A stretch of DNA of 32,420 nt, taken from assembly GCA_016872815.1 (NCBI GenBank), contig VGYY01000009.1, forward strand, positions 1-32,420, read 5' to 3'. Below the pieces are notes generated by a model. It saw nothing but the letters and a program-made list of their open reading frames with translations, had not been told where the DNA came from and did not search any database. Origin of the DNA: Planctomycetota bacterium. Lineage in GTDB: Bacteria; Planctomycetota; B15-G4; SIAN01. Below, piece by piece: positions 9,291 through 19,117 of this stretch (positions are counted from its first letter, which is position 1; the number at the start of each line of letters is the position of its first letter). The translations under genes were made by a program, and so were the position numbers.

Positions 9291-11105
9291 TCAGCGCGAC
9301 GCGGCGATTTGCCGCAGCCGGAGCCCGTCCGCCGCCGCCTCGATGCACCACCAGTTGCCCGGTCCGTCCGCGAGCGCGAGGCGCAGCGCCGCGCAGGCGC
9401 CAGCCGGTCCTCCCGCGGGCAGCGTCGGCGTCGACTCGCGGTCGCGCTCGAGTCGCTGCCGATCGGCGGCCGCGATCCCGCTCGCCTCGCGCCCGACCGC
9501 CTCGACCAGCCCGCCACCGACCCGCTGCACCGACCAGAGGTTGGTCGGTGCCACGGCGCCGCGCACGATGCCCATCGCCTCCGGTTCGAGCGCGAACGAC
9601 AGCAGCGACTCGAGCAGGCCGTGGTTGCCGTCGTCGCGCGGCAGCTCGGTGAAGAGTCGCGCGCACCAATCCGACGTCGACTCGTCCGCCGGATCGGAGC
9701 CGCCGGCGCCAGCGCCGGCCACGGTGGCCGCAGCGCCGCCGTCTCCGTCTCCTGCCAACTCGACCGGCGCCGGCGCCGCTTCGTCCGGCTTCCGGCCGAA
9801 ATTCAGCAGATCGAGCAGCGACGGTGCCGTCACCCGCTCCGGCGGCGGCCCGCCGGCGATCCAGAAGCGGCCGCCGAACACCTCGAGGAACGGCGGTTCG
9901 TCGGAGCCTTCGGCGACGGCGTCCTTGCGCCGAGATTCCGCCTCGACGGCCCGCTCGATCGCGGAATGCAGCGCACGCCGCCGGTGCCGACCGCCACCGC
10001 CGGCGGCCTCCTGCGCCCGCCGCAGCATCGCCGGCACCTCCTGCAGCACGGCCGGATCGACCGACGCCGCCAGCAGCACCTTCGCCTCGTCCGGCGCGCC
10101 GGTGAGCAGTTCGCCGAGCGGCCGGTTGCGCAGCACGGTCAGCGCATCGGCGAAGAACTTCCCCGGCTCGGCGCGCACGAACCACTCGAGCGTGCCGGCG
10201 CGCTCCACGACGAAGACGTGATCGATCGAGACCAGCGCCTCGATGGTGCCGCGGATCACCTCCTGCAGCGGATCGAGCATCTGGCGATAGAGCCGCGTGG
10301 CGGCTCCCCAGTCGACGTCGCCGTCCTCCTCGCGTCCCATCGCGTACTGCCAGACGCTCGACGAGGCGAACATGTTCAGCTGGTCGCGCAGCTCGTTCTT
10401 CATCTCGGCGGCCGCGGCGCCAAACTCGAACCGCACCACCAGTCCGTCGCCGGTGGCGCGATCGAGCAGTCCGGTCGCGTTCAGCGTGTCGAGCACCCGG
10501 GCGACGCCATCGCGCGCCGGCAGCAGCAGGGTGAGTCCGTCGCGCTCGACCAGCTCGTAGCGGACTTCCGGCAGCACGGCCGATCCGCGCGGTCGGTCGT
10601 TGCCGCCGTCGTAGCGGTGCAGCGCGATGGTGTTGGCGGCGATGTCGCGCACCACCGCCGACAGGCCGTCGACGCGCCCGCGCCCCGGCAGCCAGATGCG
10701 GGCGCCGTCGCTGCGGAGCCCGGCCGTGCGCGCGGCGGTGACGAAGGGCGCCGCGCCACCGCGCCAGGCGAAGCCACAGAGCGCGCCGTGCACGCTCGGA
10801 TCGAGCAGCACCACCGCGAGCGGCTCGCCCGGGGCGAGGAAACCACCGGTCGTGGCGAGGTCGAGCATGGTGACCGGTGGTCCGGCCAGCGTCCGCCGGG
10901 CCGCGGCCGGCAGCTCCTCGATCGCCGTGCCGAGCAGCGGCGCCAACCCGCCGGCGTCGGGGCAGAGCCGCACCAGGCCGATCACGTCGCGCCATGGCAG
11001 CGTGGTGGCGAGCCGCTCGCCGAATGGCGCCACCGGTGTCGGCGGCCGCCGCTCGCAAGCGGGCAGGGCAACGGCCAGCAGGATGCCGGCCGCGAGGGTC
11101 CGCAC
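9291..11105 (-). CDS. Putative lipoprotein of unknown function
   Basis: GTG start at 11105 gives VRTLAAGILLAVALPAC|ERRP, a lipoprotein-like signal. The remaining ~590 aa match no family I recognise. Confidence 0.65.
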   Translation of the reverse strand: MRTLAAGILLAVALPACERRPPTPVAPFGERLATTLPWRDVIGLVRLCPDAGGLAPLLGTAIEELPAAARRTLAGPPVTMLDLATTGGFLAPGEPLAVVLLDPSVHGALCGFAWRGGAAPFVTAARTAGLRSDGARIWLPGRGRVDGLSAVVRDIAANTIALHRYDGGNDRPRGSAVLPEVRYELVERDGLTLLLPARDGVARVLDTLNATGLLDRATGDGLVVRFEFGAAAAEMKNELRDQLNMFASSSVWQYAMGREEDGDVDWGAATRLYRQMLDPLQEVIRGTIEALVSIDHVFVVERAGTLEWFVRAEPGKFFADALTVLRNRPLGELLTGAPDEAKVLLAASVDPAVLQEVPAMLRRAQEAAGGGGRHRRRALHSAIERAVEAESRRKDAVAEGSDEPPFLEVFGGRFWIAGGPPPERVTAPSLLDLLNFGRKPDEAAPAPVELAGDGDGGAAATVAGAGAGGSDPADESTSDWCARLFTELPRDDGNHGLLESLLSFALEPEAMGIVRGAVAPTNLWSVQRVGGGLVEAVGREASGIAAADRQRLERDRESTPTLPAGGPAGACAALRLALADGPGNWWCIEAAADGLRLRQIAASR

Positions 11106-11193
11106 CCGCGCCCCGGACCGCCACGACCTAACATCGGCCGCCGGTCGCACCGTCCCTCGATCCGCTCGTCCCATTCGCGGGAACCTCGTCGCC

Positions 11194-12276
11194 TTGGAGC
11201 GCGCAGCTGACACGAACGGCCCCTACGGCGCAAACCGCGATGCGGATCGGCGGGAGCGCTGGAAAGGGGAGTTGCGGGCGTTGGCGCGCGCCCTGGGGCT
11301 GGCCGACCTCGGCGTGACCGACGCGGGGCCGTTGCCGCGCGGCGACTACTACGAGCGCTGGGTCGCCGCGGGGCGTGGCGCCTCCATGAACTGGCTGGCG
11401 CCGGACACGCGGACCCGGCCGACCGACCTGCTGCCGCAGGCGCGCACGCTGATCGCGGTGGCCGCCCGCTACGCCAAGCCGGAACACGAGCCGCAGCCGA
11501 TCGCCGCCTACGCGCTGCGCGACGACTACCACCTCGCCCTGAAGCGCGCCGTGCGCCAGCTCTCGGCGCAGCTGCGCGAGTGGGTGCCGGGCAGCACGAC
11601 CCGCACGACCGTCGACACCGCCCCGCTGCGCGAGCGCGAGGCGGCGATGCGCGCCGGCATCGGCTGGATCGGCAAGAACACCATGCTGGTCCACCCGCAG
11701 CACGGCTGCTACACGCTGCTCGGCACCATCCTGTGGAGCGAGGAGCTGCCGCCCGATCCGCCGGCCGTCGACCACTGCGCCGACTGCCGCCGCTGCCTCG
11801 ACGCCTGCCCCACCGACGCCTTCCCGGCTCCCTACCAGCTGGACGCCCGCCGCTGCCTCTCCTACTGGACCATCGAGCAGCGCGAGGCGCTGCCGGCGGA
11901 ACTCGCCGCCGCGCAGGGCACGCGCGCCTTCGGCTGCGACGCCTGCCTCGCCGCCTGCCCCTTTGGCGGCCGGACGCTCGCGGCCGAGTCCCCGCTCCTG
12001 CCGACGCTGGCGCCGCTGCAGGCGATGGGAATTGCCGCGCTGCTCGAGGCGGCGCGCGCGCGCTTCTGGAAGCTCTTCCGGCGCACGCCGGTCGAGCGGG
12101 CGCGTCGCCACGGCTTCCTGCGCAACCTGCTGGTGGCGGCCGGCAACTCGGGCGACGCCGCGCTGCTCCCGGTGGTCGCGCACTTCTGCGATGATCCCGA
12201 CCCGCGCATCGCCGGCGCCGCGCGCGACGCGCAGGCGCGATTGGGCGGCGTGAACCCGCCGAAGGAGGCCCCGTGA
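11194..12276 (+). CDS. queG: Epoxyqueuosine reductase QueG
   Basis: Two 4Fe-4S motifs (CADCRRCLDACPTDAF; CDACLAACPF), VDTAPLREREAAMRAGIGWIGKNTMLVHPQHG. Start uncertain (TTG 11194 proposed). Confidence 0.92.
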   Translation: MERAADTNGPYGANRDADRRERWKGELRALARALGLADLGVTDAGPLPRGDYYERWVAAGRGASMNWLAPDTRTRPTDLLPQARTLIAVAARYAKPEHEPQPIAAYALRDDYHLALKRAVRQLSAQLREWVPGSTTRTTVDTAPLREREAAMRAGIGWIGKNTMLVHPQHGCYTLLGTILWSEELPPDPPAVDHCADCRRCLDACPTDAFPAPYQLDARRCLSYWTIEQREALPAELAAAQGTRAFGCDACLAACPFGGRTLAAESPLLPTLAPLQAMGIAALLEAARARFWKLFRRTPVERARRHGFLRNLLVAAGNSGDAALLPVVAHFCDDPDPRIAGAARDAQARLGGVNPPKEAP

Positions 12277-13208
12277 TCGGCAGCGGACTCGACTTGCGCC
12301 ATCTCGAGATCTTCGCCCGCGTGGTGCAGGAGGGCGGGATCACGCAGGCAGCGAAGAGCCTCGGCCTCACCCAGCCGACCGTCAGCGGCCACATCCGCAG
12401 CCTCGAGACCGAGGCGGGCGCCGTGCTGCTCCATCGCGGCGGCGGCCGCGCCCGCCCCACCGCCGCCGGCGACCTGCTGTGGCGCTACGCCCGCCAGATC
12501 TGCGAGCAGAAGGCGCAGGCGCAGACCGAACTCGAGCGCTTCCTCGGGCTGCATCAGGGCGACCTGACGATCGGCGCCTCGACCACGCCGGCGACCTATT
12601 TCCTGCCGCCGTTCCTCGCCGCGTTCGCGCGCGCCCAGCCGGCGATCCGGGTCGAGCTGCAGGTGGGCGACTCGCGCGAGATCCTCGACGCGGTCGACCA
12701 CGGCAAAGTCGAGCTCGGGATCATCGGCGACGAAGTCGATCCCGAGCGGTACCGCGCGACCCGGGTGGCCGTCGACCGCATCGTGCTGGCGGTCGGCAAG
12801 GCGCACCCGTGGTTCGCGCGCTCGACGGTGAAGCTGGCCGAACTGGGCGGCCAGACGCTGGTGATCCGCGGCGAAGGCTCGGCGACGCTGTCGACCGTCG
12901 ACCAGGCGCTGGCTTCCGCCGGCCTCAAGGTCGGCCGCGACCTCAAGGTGGCGCTGCGCCTCCCCACGAACGATGCGATCCGCGAAGCCGTGGCCCGCGG
13001 CGACGCCGCCGCCTTCCTGCCGCAGTGCTGCATCGCCGGGCGCGAGCAGGACCTGAAGGCGCTGGAGGTCGCCGGCCTGTCGGTCGAGCGCCCGTTCACC
13101 GCCGTTCAGTCGCTGAGCCGCGAGATCGGCCCGTCGGCGAGACAGTTGCTCGCGATGCTCGAGTCCGCCAACGGCAGGAAGCAGCCGCGCGTCACCCCGC
13201 CGGCGTGA
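12273..13208 (+). CDS. LysR-family transcriptional regulator
   Basis: LRHLEIFARVVQEGGITQAAKSLGLTQPTVSGHIRSLETEAGAVLLHR winged HTH plus periplasmic-binding-like effector domain. GTGA overlap with queG. Confidence 0.92.
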   Translation: MIGSGLDLRHLEIFARVVQEGGITQAAKSLGLTQPTVSGHIRSLETEAGAVLLHRGGGRARPTAAGDLLWRYARQICEQKAQAQTELERFLGLHQGDLTIGASTTPATYFLPPFLAAFARAQPAIRVELQVGDSREILDAVDHGKVELGIIGDEVDPERYRATRVAVDRIVLAVGKAHPWFARSTVKLAELGGQTLVIRGEGSATLSTVDQALASAGLKVGRDLKVALRLPTNDAIREAVARGDAAAFLPQCCIAGREQDLKALEVAGLSVERPFTAVQSLSREIGPSARQLLAMLESANGRKQPRVTPPA

Positions 13209-13779
13209 TCTGCGGCAGGTGGCGCGACAGCGCCGCCGCCACGGTGTCGAGCAGCAGGCGACCGACCCGCAGTTCCCGCGGCGGGGCGCCGTCGCTGCGC
13301 AACAGCGACAACAGGCCGAGCTCGCGCTGCACGGTGAAGCCGGAGAACCGGTCGAAGCGCAGGAGGGTGCCGTCGAGCAGCACGCCCGCGCCGCAGACCG
13401 CCAGCAGGCGCACGGTGCCGGCGGCGGCGATCGGCGCGGTCAGCAGCGCCAGCGCGAACGCCAGCGGCAGCCCGAAGCGCGGCAGGAAGCTGACGATCAG
13501 CGCACCGGCGATCCAGACCAGGAGCCGCGGCGTGCGCGGCGAGCGGACGAACCACGCGCCCTCGATCGAGCAGCCGAGCGCGCGTGCCGCCGCCGCCGCC
13601 TGCCGCGGCCGGCGCCAGACCGTCCACGCGACCGCCGCGGGATAGAGGAGGACGAGCAGGAGGCGGAGCAGGAACAGGGGGGACTCCGGCGGGGAGAGCG
13701 GGAACGCAACGCGCGATCCGGCGCCAGGCGGGAACGTTCTTCCCGAATGGCGCCCCCAGTCAAGCCCCGACCCGGACAA
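13192..13779 (-). CDS. Hypothetical small membrane protein
   Basis: Hydrophobic stretches LFLLRLLLVLLYPAAVAWTVW and VWIAGALIVSFLPRFGLPLAFALALLTAPIAAAGTV. Convergent 17-nt overlap with the LysR gene. Confidence 0.6.
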   Translation of the reverse strand: MSGSGLDWGRHSGRTFPPGAGSRVAFPLSPPESPLFLLRLLLVLLYPAAVAWTVWRRPRQAAAAARALGCSIEGAWFVRSPRTPRLLVWIAGALIVSFLPRFGLPLAFALALLTAPIAAAGTVRLLAVCGAGVLLDGTLLRFDRFSGFTVQRELGLLSLLRSDGAPPRELRVGRLLLDTVAAALSRHLPQITPAG

Positions 13780-13834
13780 GTCCGATGGCCCGACGCGATC
13801 GCGCCGCCGGCTGGGAGCGCCACGGGAGCGGCGG

Positions 13835-14617
13835 ATGGATCAGGGCTTGATGACGACGCTGGGGCGGCGCGCGGCGCAGCGCATCTGCCTCCAACACGAC
13901 GTCGGCATCCTCGACGAAGCCAACGGTGCGAGCAGCTTGGGCCGCCTTCGCGAGGTCTCCCCCGTCGGCGCCTCGATCGCTTCGAAGCGAGAATTCGCTG
14001 TCGGCAAGCAGTTGCGCCTCGCCTTCGAGTTCTCGCCCGACGAGGAGCCGATCCGCCTCCATGCCGAAGTGGTCTGGACCGGCCGCATGGCGACGGCTCC
14101 CGGCCAGGTGGTTTCCGGCCTGCGCTTCACCGACCTCGCTGGCGCCGACTTCACCCGGCTGAAGGCGTTCATCGAGCGCAGGCTCTGGCAGGTGCAGAGC
14201 TTCCTCGCCGGCATCGAGCTGTTCGCCGACCTCTCCGACCTCGAGAAGCTGCTGCTCGCCTCGGTGGTCGTCGACCACCAACTCGCGGCCGGAGCCGCGC
14301 TCGATCGGGCGCTCGGGATGGGGTCGCTGTTGATCGTGCGCAGTGGCACGGTGCACTGCCGCGAGACTCTGGGCGACGGCCGCGTCGGCGAACCGCACAC
14401 CGCCGTCGCCGGCGGACTTTTCGGCGGCCTGCCGATCGACCCGCGCGGCCTCACCTGCAGCGCGGCCAAGGCGGCGACCGATGCCGCCCTGCTGGTGATC
14501 ACGCCGGACGGCTTCTCCTACCTGCTCGAGAAGCACCCCGACCTCGCGTTCAAGCTGATGGCGAGCTGGGCGCTCGCGCTGCGCGATCGCTGCTTCGCGG
14601 CGACGCCGACGGGTTGA
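13835..14617 (+). CDS. PilZ-like domain + cyclic-nucleotide-binding-like domain protein
   Basis: N-terminal RRAAQR...LREVSPVGASI...LRLAFEF...LHAEVVWTG...VSGLRFTDL is PilZ-like. The C-terminal IELFADLSDLEKLLLASVVVDHQLAAGAAL...GSLLIVRSGTVHCRE...GGLFGGLPI...ALLVITPDGFSYLLEKHPDLAFKLM resembles a CNMP-binding beta-barrel. Confidence 0.65.
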   Translation: MDQGLMTTLGRRAAQRICLQHDVGILDEANGASSLGRLREVSPVGASIASKREFAVGKQLRLAFEFSPDEEPIRLHAEVVWTGRMATAPGQVVSGLRFTDLAGADFTRLKAFIERRLWQVQSFLAGIELFADLSDLEKLLLASVVVDHQLAAGAALDRALGMGSLLIVRSGTVHCRETLGDGRVGEPHTAVAGGLFGGLPIDPRGLTCSAAKAATDAALLVITPDGFSYLLEKHPDLAFKLMASWALALRDRCFAATPTG

Positions 14618-14636
14618 ACCCGGCCGGCGCGTCCGC

Positions 14637-14891
14637 TCAGCCGACGAGGTCGAGACGCGCCGCAGCCGGCGTATCCGCCACCGGCGCCGGCGCTGCGAAC
14701 CGCCCACGGAAGTCGTAGACCGCCAGCGGCGGGCAGTCGCCCTCGCTGCAGTCGCCACCGCCATCCGGCATGGCGGCCACCCCCGCTGCGAGCGGGAGCG
14801 GCGCGGCCGGATCCACCAGCGCGCCGGCCGCGAGCGGCGCGGCGGTACGCGGCACGAGCGGCGCGGCGGCTCCCTGGATCGACGGCGTCAT
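14637..14891 (-). CDS. Possible small hypothetical protein (84 aa, low complexity)
   Basis: MTPSIQGAAAPLVPRTAAPLAAGALVDPAAPLPLAAGVAAMPDGGGDCSEGDCPPLAVYDFRGRFAAPAPVADTPAAARLDLVG. Fits the gap between convergent/divergent neighbours; Ala/Pro-rich, weak support. Confidence 0.3.
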   Translation of the reverse strand: MTPSIQGAAAPLVPRTAAPLAAGALVDPAAPLPLAAGVAAMPDGGGDCSEGDCPPLAVYDFRGRFAAPAPVADTPAAARLDLVG

Positions 14892-14966
14892 GGCTCCCCC
14901 TTCGTCGCCGGAGCGCCGGCGGCTTGAGGCGATCGGAAACTCCTTGCCCGGTCGCGGACCTCCTCC

Positions 14967-15734
14967 ATGCGCACCTCGCCCGCTCTCCGGCTCGCGGTCG
15001 ATCAGCCGTACGGCGCATTTCCGGGAGCCATCCGTGACGCTTCGCGCCAGACCACCCTCGCCCTGATGATCGCCCTGATCGTGGTGGCGGTGCCGCTGCG
15101 CCTCATCTTCGACCGCATCCTGCTCGACGGATTCGAGCAGATCGAGACGAAGGCGGCGCTGAAGAACGTGGCGCGCGTCGAGGACGCACTCGCCGGGCGC
15201 ATCGCCTGGCTGTCGGTCAAGTCCCGCGACTGGGCCTGGTGGGACGATTGCTACGCCTTCGCCAAGGATCGGAACCAAAAGTTCGTCGACTCGAACCTCG
15301 TGTCGAACTCGATCGCGTCGATGGGGATCGAGGCGATCCTGCTGTTCGATGCAGCTGACCGGAGGATCGCTGCCTCCTGCATCGATCCCGAGTCGGGCGA
15401 GGAGGCGCCGCTCTACGCGGCGCTCGAACGGCGCTTCGCTGCCGGTTCGCCGCTGCTCGACGTATCGCTGGAGCAGCGCGAGAAGTTCGGTCTCTTCATC
15501 GAGGGCGGCGAGGTCTGGTCGTTCGCCAGCACAGCGATCCTCCGCACCGACCAGACCGGCCCGGCCAACGGCGCCATCGTCTTCGCCGAGCGGATCGATG
15601 CCGCGGCCGTGGCCGAACTGGCCGAACTGACCCACCTGCAGGTCACCCTCCACCGCCTCGCACCGCCTGCTTCGGCGCCGAGCGCGTCGCCCGAGCCGGC
15701 GCCGCCGCCCTCGCCGGCACGATGCTGTGGATGA
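14967..15734 (+). CDS. CHASE4-type sensor domain, N-terminal part of a split hybrid histidine kinase
   Basis: TM helix [20 protein letters not shown], then CHASE4-like [41 protein letters not shown]. The tail after [10 protein letters not shown] is Pro/Ala-rich and looks out of frame. Confidence 0.75.
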   Translation: MRTSPALRLAVDQPYGAFPGAIRDASRQTTLALMIALIVVAVPLRLIFDRILLDGFEQIETKAALKNVARVEDALAGRIAWLSVKSRDWAWWDDCYAFAKDRNQKFVDSNLVSNSIASMGIEAILLFDAADRRIAASCIDPESGEEAPLYAALERRFAAGSPLLDVSLEQREKFGLFIEGGEVWSFASTAILRTDQTGPANGAIVFAERIDAAAVAELAELTHLQVTLHRLAPPASAPSASPEPAPPPSPARCCG

Positions 15735-17644
15735 CGCAGCGGACGGTCGTACGCCCACTGACGCGCGTTTCGGCGCTGATCCACGCGGTCGAGGTCGACG
15801 GCAATCTCGCACGCACGGCGCCGGAAGGCGGAGCGACCGAATTCGACCAGCTCGGGCGCGGGCTGAACGCGATGCTCCGTTCCCTCGCGCAGCACAAGGA
15901 AAGCGCGGCGGCGCTCTCCCGCAGCCTCGAAGAGACGCGCGACGCGGCGCTGGCCGCGGCGAAGGCCAAGTCCGATTTCCTCGCCAACATGAGCCATGAG
16001 ATCCGCACGCCGATGAACGGCGTGATCGGAATGACCGGGCTCCTGCTCGAAACCCGCCTCGACTTCGAGCAGCGCGAATACGCCGAGACGATCCGTGGCT
16101 GCGGCGAGTCGCTGCTCGACCTGATCAACGACATCCTCGACTTCAGCAAGATCGAGGCCGGCAAGGTCGCCATGGAACGGATCGACCACGATCCGCGGTC
16201 GCTGGTCGAGGAATGCGTCGCGCTGCTGGCCGAGCGTGCGCAGAAGAAGGGGCTCGAGCTCTGCTGCAGCATCGACGCTGCGGTCCCCGCGTGGGTCGCC
16301 GGCAACCCCGGCCGCGTCCGCCAGATCCTGCTCAACCTGGTCGGGAATGCGATCAAGTTCACCGAGAAGGGCGAGGTGGTGGTGCGGGTGACGGCGACCG
16401 CCGACGCCGCCGGCTCCCCGCAACTGCGCTTCGAGGTCACTGACACCGGCATCGGCATCACGCTGGAGCAGCAGGCAAGGCTGTTCCGTTCGTTCAGCCA
16501 GGCCGACACCTCGACCACCCGCAAGTACGGCGGTACCGGTCTCGGCCTCGCCATCAGCAAGCGGCTGTGCGAACTGATGGGCGGGAAGATCGGCGTCGAC
16601 AGCGAGGCCGGTCGGGGCAGCTGCTTCTGGTTCACGATCGCCGCCGAGCCGGCGACGTCACCGGGCGCGCAGCCGCTGCCGCCGGCCGCGCTGCGCGGCA
16701 AACGGGCGCTGGTGGTCGACGACAACGCGACCAACCGGCAGATCCTGGTCAAGCAGCTCGAGCTGTTCGGGATCGCGGCGGTGACCGCGGTCGATGGCCC
16801 CGAGGCGCTGGCGCGCGTCGCCGAGGAACGCGCAGCGGGTCGCTCGCTCGACGTCGCGATCCTCGACTACATGATGCCGGGGATGGACGGCGTCGAGCTC
16901 GCCGAGCGAATCAAGGCCGATCCGGCGGCGCGCACCCTGCCGCTGCTGCTGCTCTCGTCGGCGGTGGCGCGGACGCAGGCGCGCAATGGCGAGGGGCGAT
17001 TGTTCGCGGCGTGCCTGCTCAAGCCGGCGCGGCTCGGGCTGCTGCGCGACACCATCGCCACGGTGCTCGGCGCGGCCGAGCCGGCGGCCGGCGTCGGGAC
17101 GGCGGCGAGCCCGGCGGCGAGCACGGCGGCGGCCACCGCCGTCCCGGCGATCGGCGCGCGCGGGCGGCTGCTGCTGGCCGAGGACAATCCGGTCAACCAG
17201 AAGGTCGCGAAGAAGCTCCTCGAGGGACTCGGCTGGCGCTGCGACCTCGCCGCGAACGGCCATGAGGCGCTGACCGCTCTGGCGAAGCTGCCCTACGACG
17301 CCGTGCTCATGGACTGCCAGATGCCGGAACTGGACGGCTATGCCGCCACGCGCGAGCAGCGCGCGCGCGAAGCCGCGACCGGCGGCCGGCGCGTGCCGAT
17401 CCTGGCGATGACCGCCCACGCGATGCCGGGTGACCGCGACACCTGCCTCGCCGCCGGCATGGACGACTACCTGTCCAAACCGATCCGCAAGGAGGAGCTG
17501 CGTCGCGCGCTCGACCGCTGGGTGCCGCCGGTCGCGCCGCGCGACGGCGTCGCGCCGGACGCCCTTGTCGAACCGCTGCCGGAGGTCCCGACTCAGCCCA
17601 TCGATCGCCGCCGCGGACTGCGCCAACCCTCGGCCAGCACGTAG
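15722..17644 (+). CDS. Hybrid histidine kinase (HAMP, HisKA, HATPase, two receiver domains), C-terminal part of the split gene
   Basis: [19 protein letters not shown] (HAMP), [24 protein letters not shown] (H-box), [34 protein letters not shown]1 ([12 protein letters not shown]...[12 protein letters not shown]), REC2 ([17 protein letters not shown]...[17 protein letters not shown]...YLSKPI). Confidence 0.92.
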   Translation: MLWMTQRTVVRPLTRVSALIHAVEVDGNLARTAPEGGATEFDQLGRGLNAMLRSLAQHKESAAALSRSLEETRDAALAAAKAKSDFLANMSHEIRTPMNGVIGMTGLLLETRLDFEQREYAETIRGCGESLLDLINDILDFSKIEAGKVAMERIDHDPRSLVEECVALLAERAQKKGLELCCSIDAAVPAWVAGNPGRVRQILLNLVGNAIKFTEKGEVVVRVTATADAAGSPQLRFEVTDTGIGITLEQQARLFRSFSQADTSTTRKYGGTGLGLAISKRLCELMGGKIGVDSEAGRGSCFWFTIAAEPATSPGAQPLPPAALRGKRALVVDDNATNRQILVKQLELFGIAAVTAVDGPEALARVAEERAAGRSLDVAILDYMMPGMDGVELAERIKADPAARTLPLLLLSSAVARTQARNGEGRLFAACLLKPARLGLLRDTIATVLGAAEPAAGVGTAASPAASTAAATAVPAIGARGRLLLAEDNPVNQKVAKKLLEGLGWRCDLAANGHEALTALAKLPYDAVLMDCQMPELDGYAATREQRAREAATGGRRVPILAMTAHAMPGDRDTCLAAGMDDYLSKPIRKEELRRALDRWVPPVAPRDGVAPDALVEPLPEVPTQPIDRRRGLRQPSAST

Positions 17645-18273
17645 GCGCAGAAGGCGATCGCGTAGGCGCCGACGACGTCGATCGCATAGTGCAGGTGGGC
17701 CAGCAGCACGACCGCCGTGGTGAACAGTTGCGCCAGCAGCGCGAGCGGACCGAGCACCCGGTCGCCGCGGCAGTAGAGCCAGAGCAGCGTCGTGGTCGCG
17801 ACGTGACCGCTGAAGAAGAGGTCCTTGGTCAGCGCGACGTGCGGCGCCTCGGTGAACAGCGCGCTCACCGGGTTGACGATCGCCCACCAGGCGGCCAGCA
17901 GCTCGTCCGCGGCGGCGCCCGCGTTGCGATCGATGCCGTCCACCGGTCCCAGCCCGGTCAGCACGACGCAAGCGCCGCGCGCGAGGCTCAGCCAGCCGCC
18001 GATCCAGAGGAAGCGGACCCCGTCGGCGCGGCGCCGGCAGAGCAGCGCGATGGTCAGCGGCACCCACGCGGCGAGCCAGAGCCAGTAGTTCGCGCGCGCG
18101 ATCCAGTCGACGCGCGGGACCAGTTCGAGCACCCGGTCGGGCAGCGACGGCGCCGGTCGCGCCTCGTTCCAGAGCGCTGCCGCCACCATCGCCGCATGCG
18201 TGGCGTAGCGCCAGGCGATCCCGAGCACGATCGAATCGCGCCAGCCCGGGCGGACGCCAGGCACGTCGCTCAT
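17593..18273 (-). CDS. PAP2-like / sphingomyelin synthase-like membrane protein
   Basis: [15 protein letters not shown]...[19 protein letters not shown] matches the PAP2_C SGH...H...D pattern. ATG at 18273 overlaps the stop of the GT2 gene (ATGA). Confidence 0.75.
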   Translation of the reverse strand: MSDVPGVRPGWRDSIVLGIAWRYATHAAMVAAALWNEARPAPSLPDRVLELVPRVDWIARANYWLWLAAWVPLTIALLCRRRADGVRFLWIGGWLSLARGACVVLTGLGPVDGIDRNAGAAADELLAAWWAIVNPVSALFTEAPHVALTKDLFFSGHVATTTLLWLYCRGDRVLGPLALLAQLFTTAVVLLAHLHYAIDVVGAYAIAFCAYVLAEGWRSPRRRSMG

Positions 18274-18965
18274 CGCGGCCCCCGATCGAGCACGCCGTAG
18301 CGGAAGATCGTCCAGAGGATCTTCCAGCCGGCTCGCAGCGTGCCGCTGAGGGTGCCGGTGATCTTCGAGACGCCGGTCCGGCGGCGGTAGGAAACCGGCA
18401 CGTCGACCACGCGCAGGCCGTGGCGCAGCGCCTTGATCTGCATCTCTACGGTCCAGCCGAAGTTGGTGTCGACCATGCCGATGCGCTGCAGCGCGGTGCG
18501 GGTGATGGCGCGGAACGGGCCGAGGTCGGTGTAGCGGTGACCGAAGAGGAGGCGCATCAGGGAGCAGGCGAGCGCGTTGCCGAAGCGCGCCTGCGGCAGC
18601 AACGCGCCCCGCTCGGCCTTGCCGAGGCGGCGGGAGCCGATGACCAGATCGGCCTCGCCGCGCGCGATCGGCTCGAGCAGCAGCACCGTTTCCTCGGCGT
18701 GGTCGGAGTGGTCGGCGTCGAGGAACAGCACGACGTCGCACTCGGGCGGGAGCGCCGCGATGCCGGTGAGGCACGCCTGCCCGTAGCCGCGGCGCGGCTC
18801 ACGGATCACCTGCGCGCCGGCCGCCGCCGCTCGCTCGGCGCTGGCGTCGCGCGAACCGTTGTCGACCACGATCACCCGCTCGACCAGCGCGCGCGGCAGA
18901 TCGCGCAGCACCAGCCCGATCGAGGCCTCCTCGTCGAGGGCGGGGATGACGGCGCAGACGTGCAT
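18270..18965 (-). CDS. Glycosyltransferase family 2
   Basis: CAVIPALDEEASIGLVLRDLP, VIVVDNGSRDASAERAAAAGAQVIREPRRGYGQACLTGI, VVLFLDADHSDHAEE, VSYRRRTGVSKITGT. Confidence 0.92.
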   Translation of the reverse strand: MHVCAVIPALDEEASIGLVLRDLPRALVERVIVVDNGSRDASAERAAAAGAQVIREPRRGYGQACLTGIAALPPECDVVLFLDADHSDHAEETVLLLEPIARGEADLVIGSRRLGKAERGALLPQARFGNALACSLMRLLFGHRYTDLGPFRAITRTALQRIGMVDTNFGWTVEMQIKALRHGLRVVDVPVSYRRRTGVSKITGTLSGTLRAGWKILWTIFRYGVLDRGPR

Positions 18966-19117
18966 GCGGGCGGATCGCTCCAGCGCCGCCCCCGGGGCGG
19001 CCGCGCCGGTCGGGAACGGATCGCCCGTCCCCGGTCAGCGCAAGGGGGCGTGCTATATCCTCCCCGGCCTCGCCCTCCTCCGGCTGGCCGGTACCCCCCA
19101 CCGAGACGCCATCGCGA

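Noticed and set aside
8343-11210. 955-aa plus-strand ORF
   Set aside because: Arg/Gln/His-rich antisense translation of the MBL-fold and lipoprotein genes.
14343-14358. TGGCAC-like -24 element (sigma-54 promoter), TGGCACGGTGCACTGC
   Set aside because: Lies inside the PilZ-like CDS and lacks a proper TTGC -12 element; no convincing sigma-54 promoter seen elsewhere.
17095-17160. Ala-rich repeat-like stretch between the REC domains (GGCGGCGAGCCCGGCGGCGAGC...)
   Set aside because: Ordinary low-complexity interdomain linker coding sequence.
19051-19060. TGCTATATCC as an extended -10 for the secreted propeller gene
   Set aside because: Plausible, but no matching -35 and the host sigma consensus is unknown; too weak to list as a feature.
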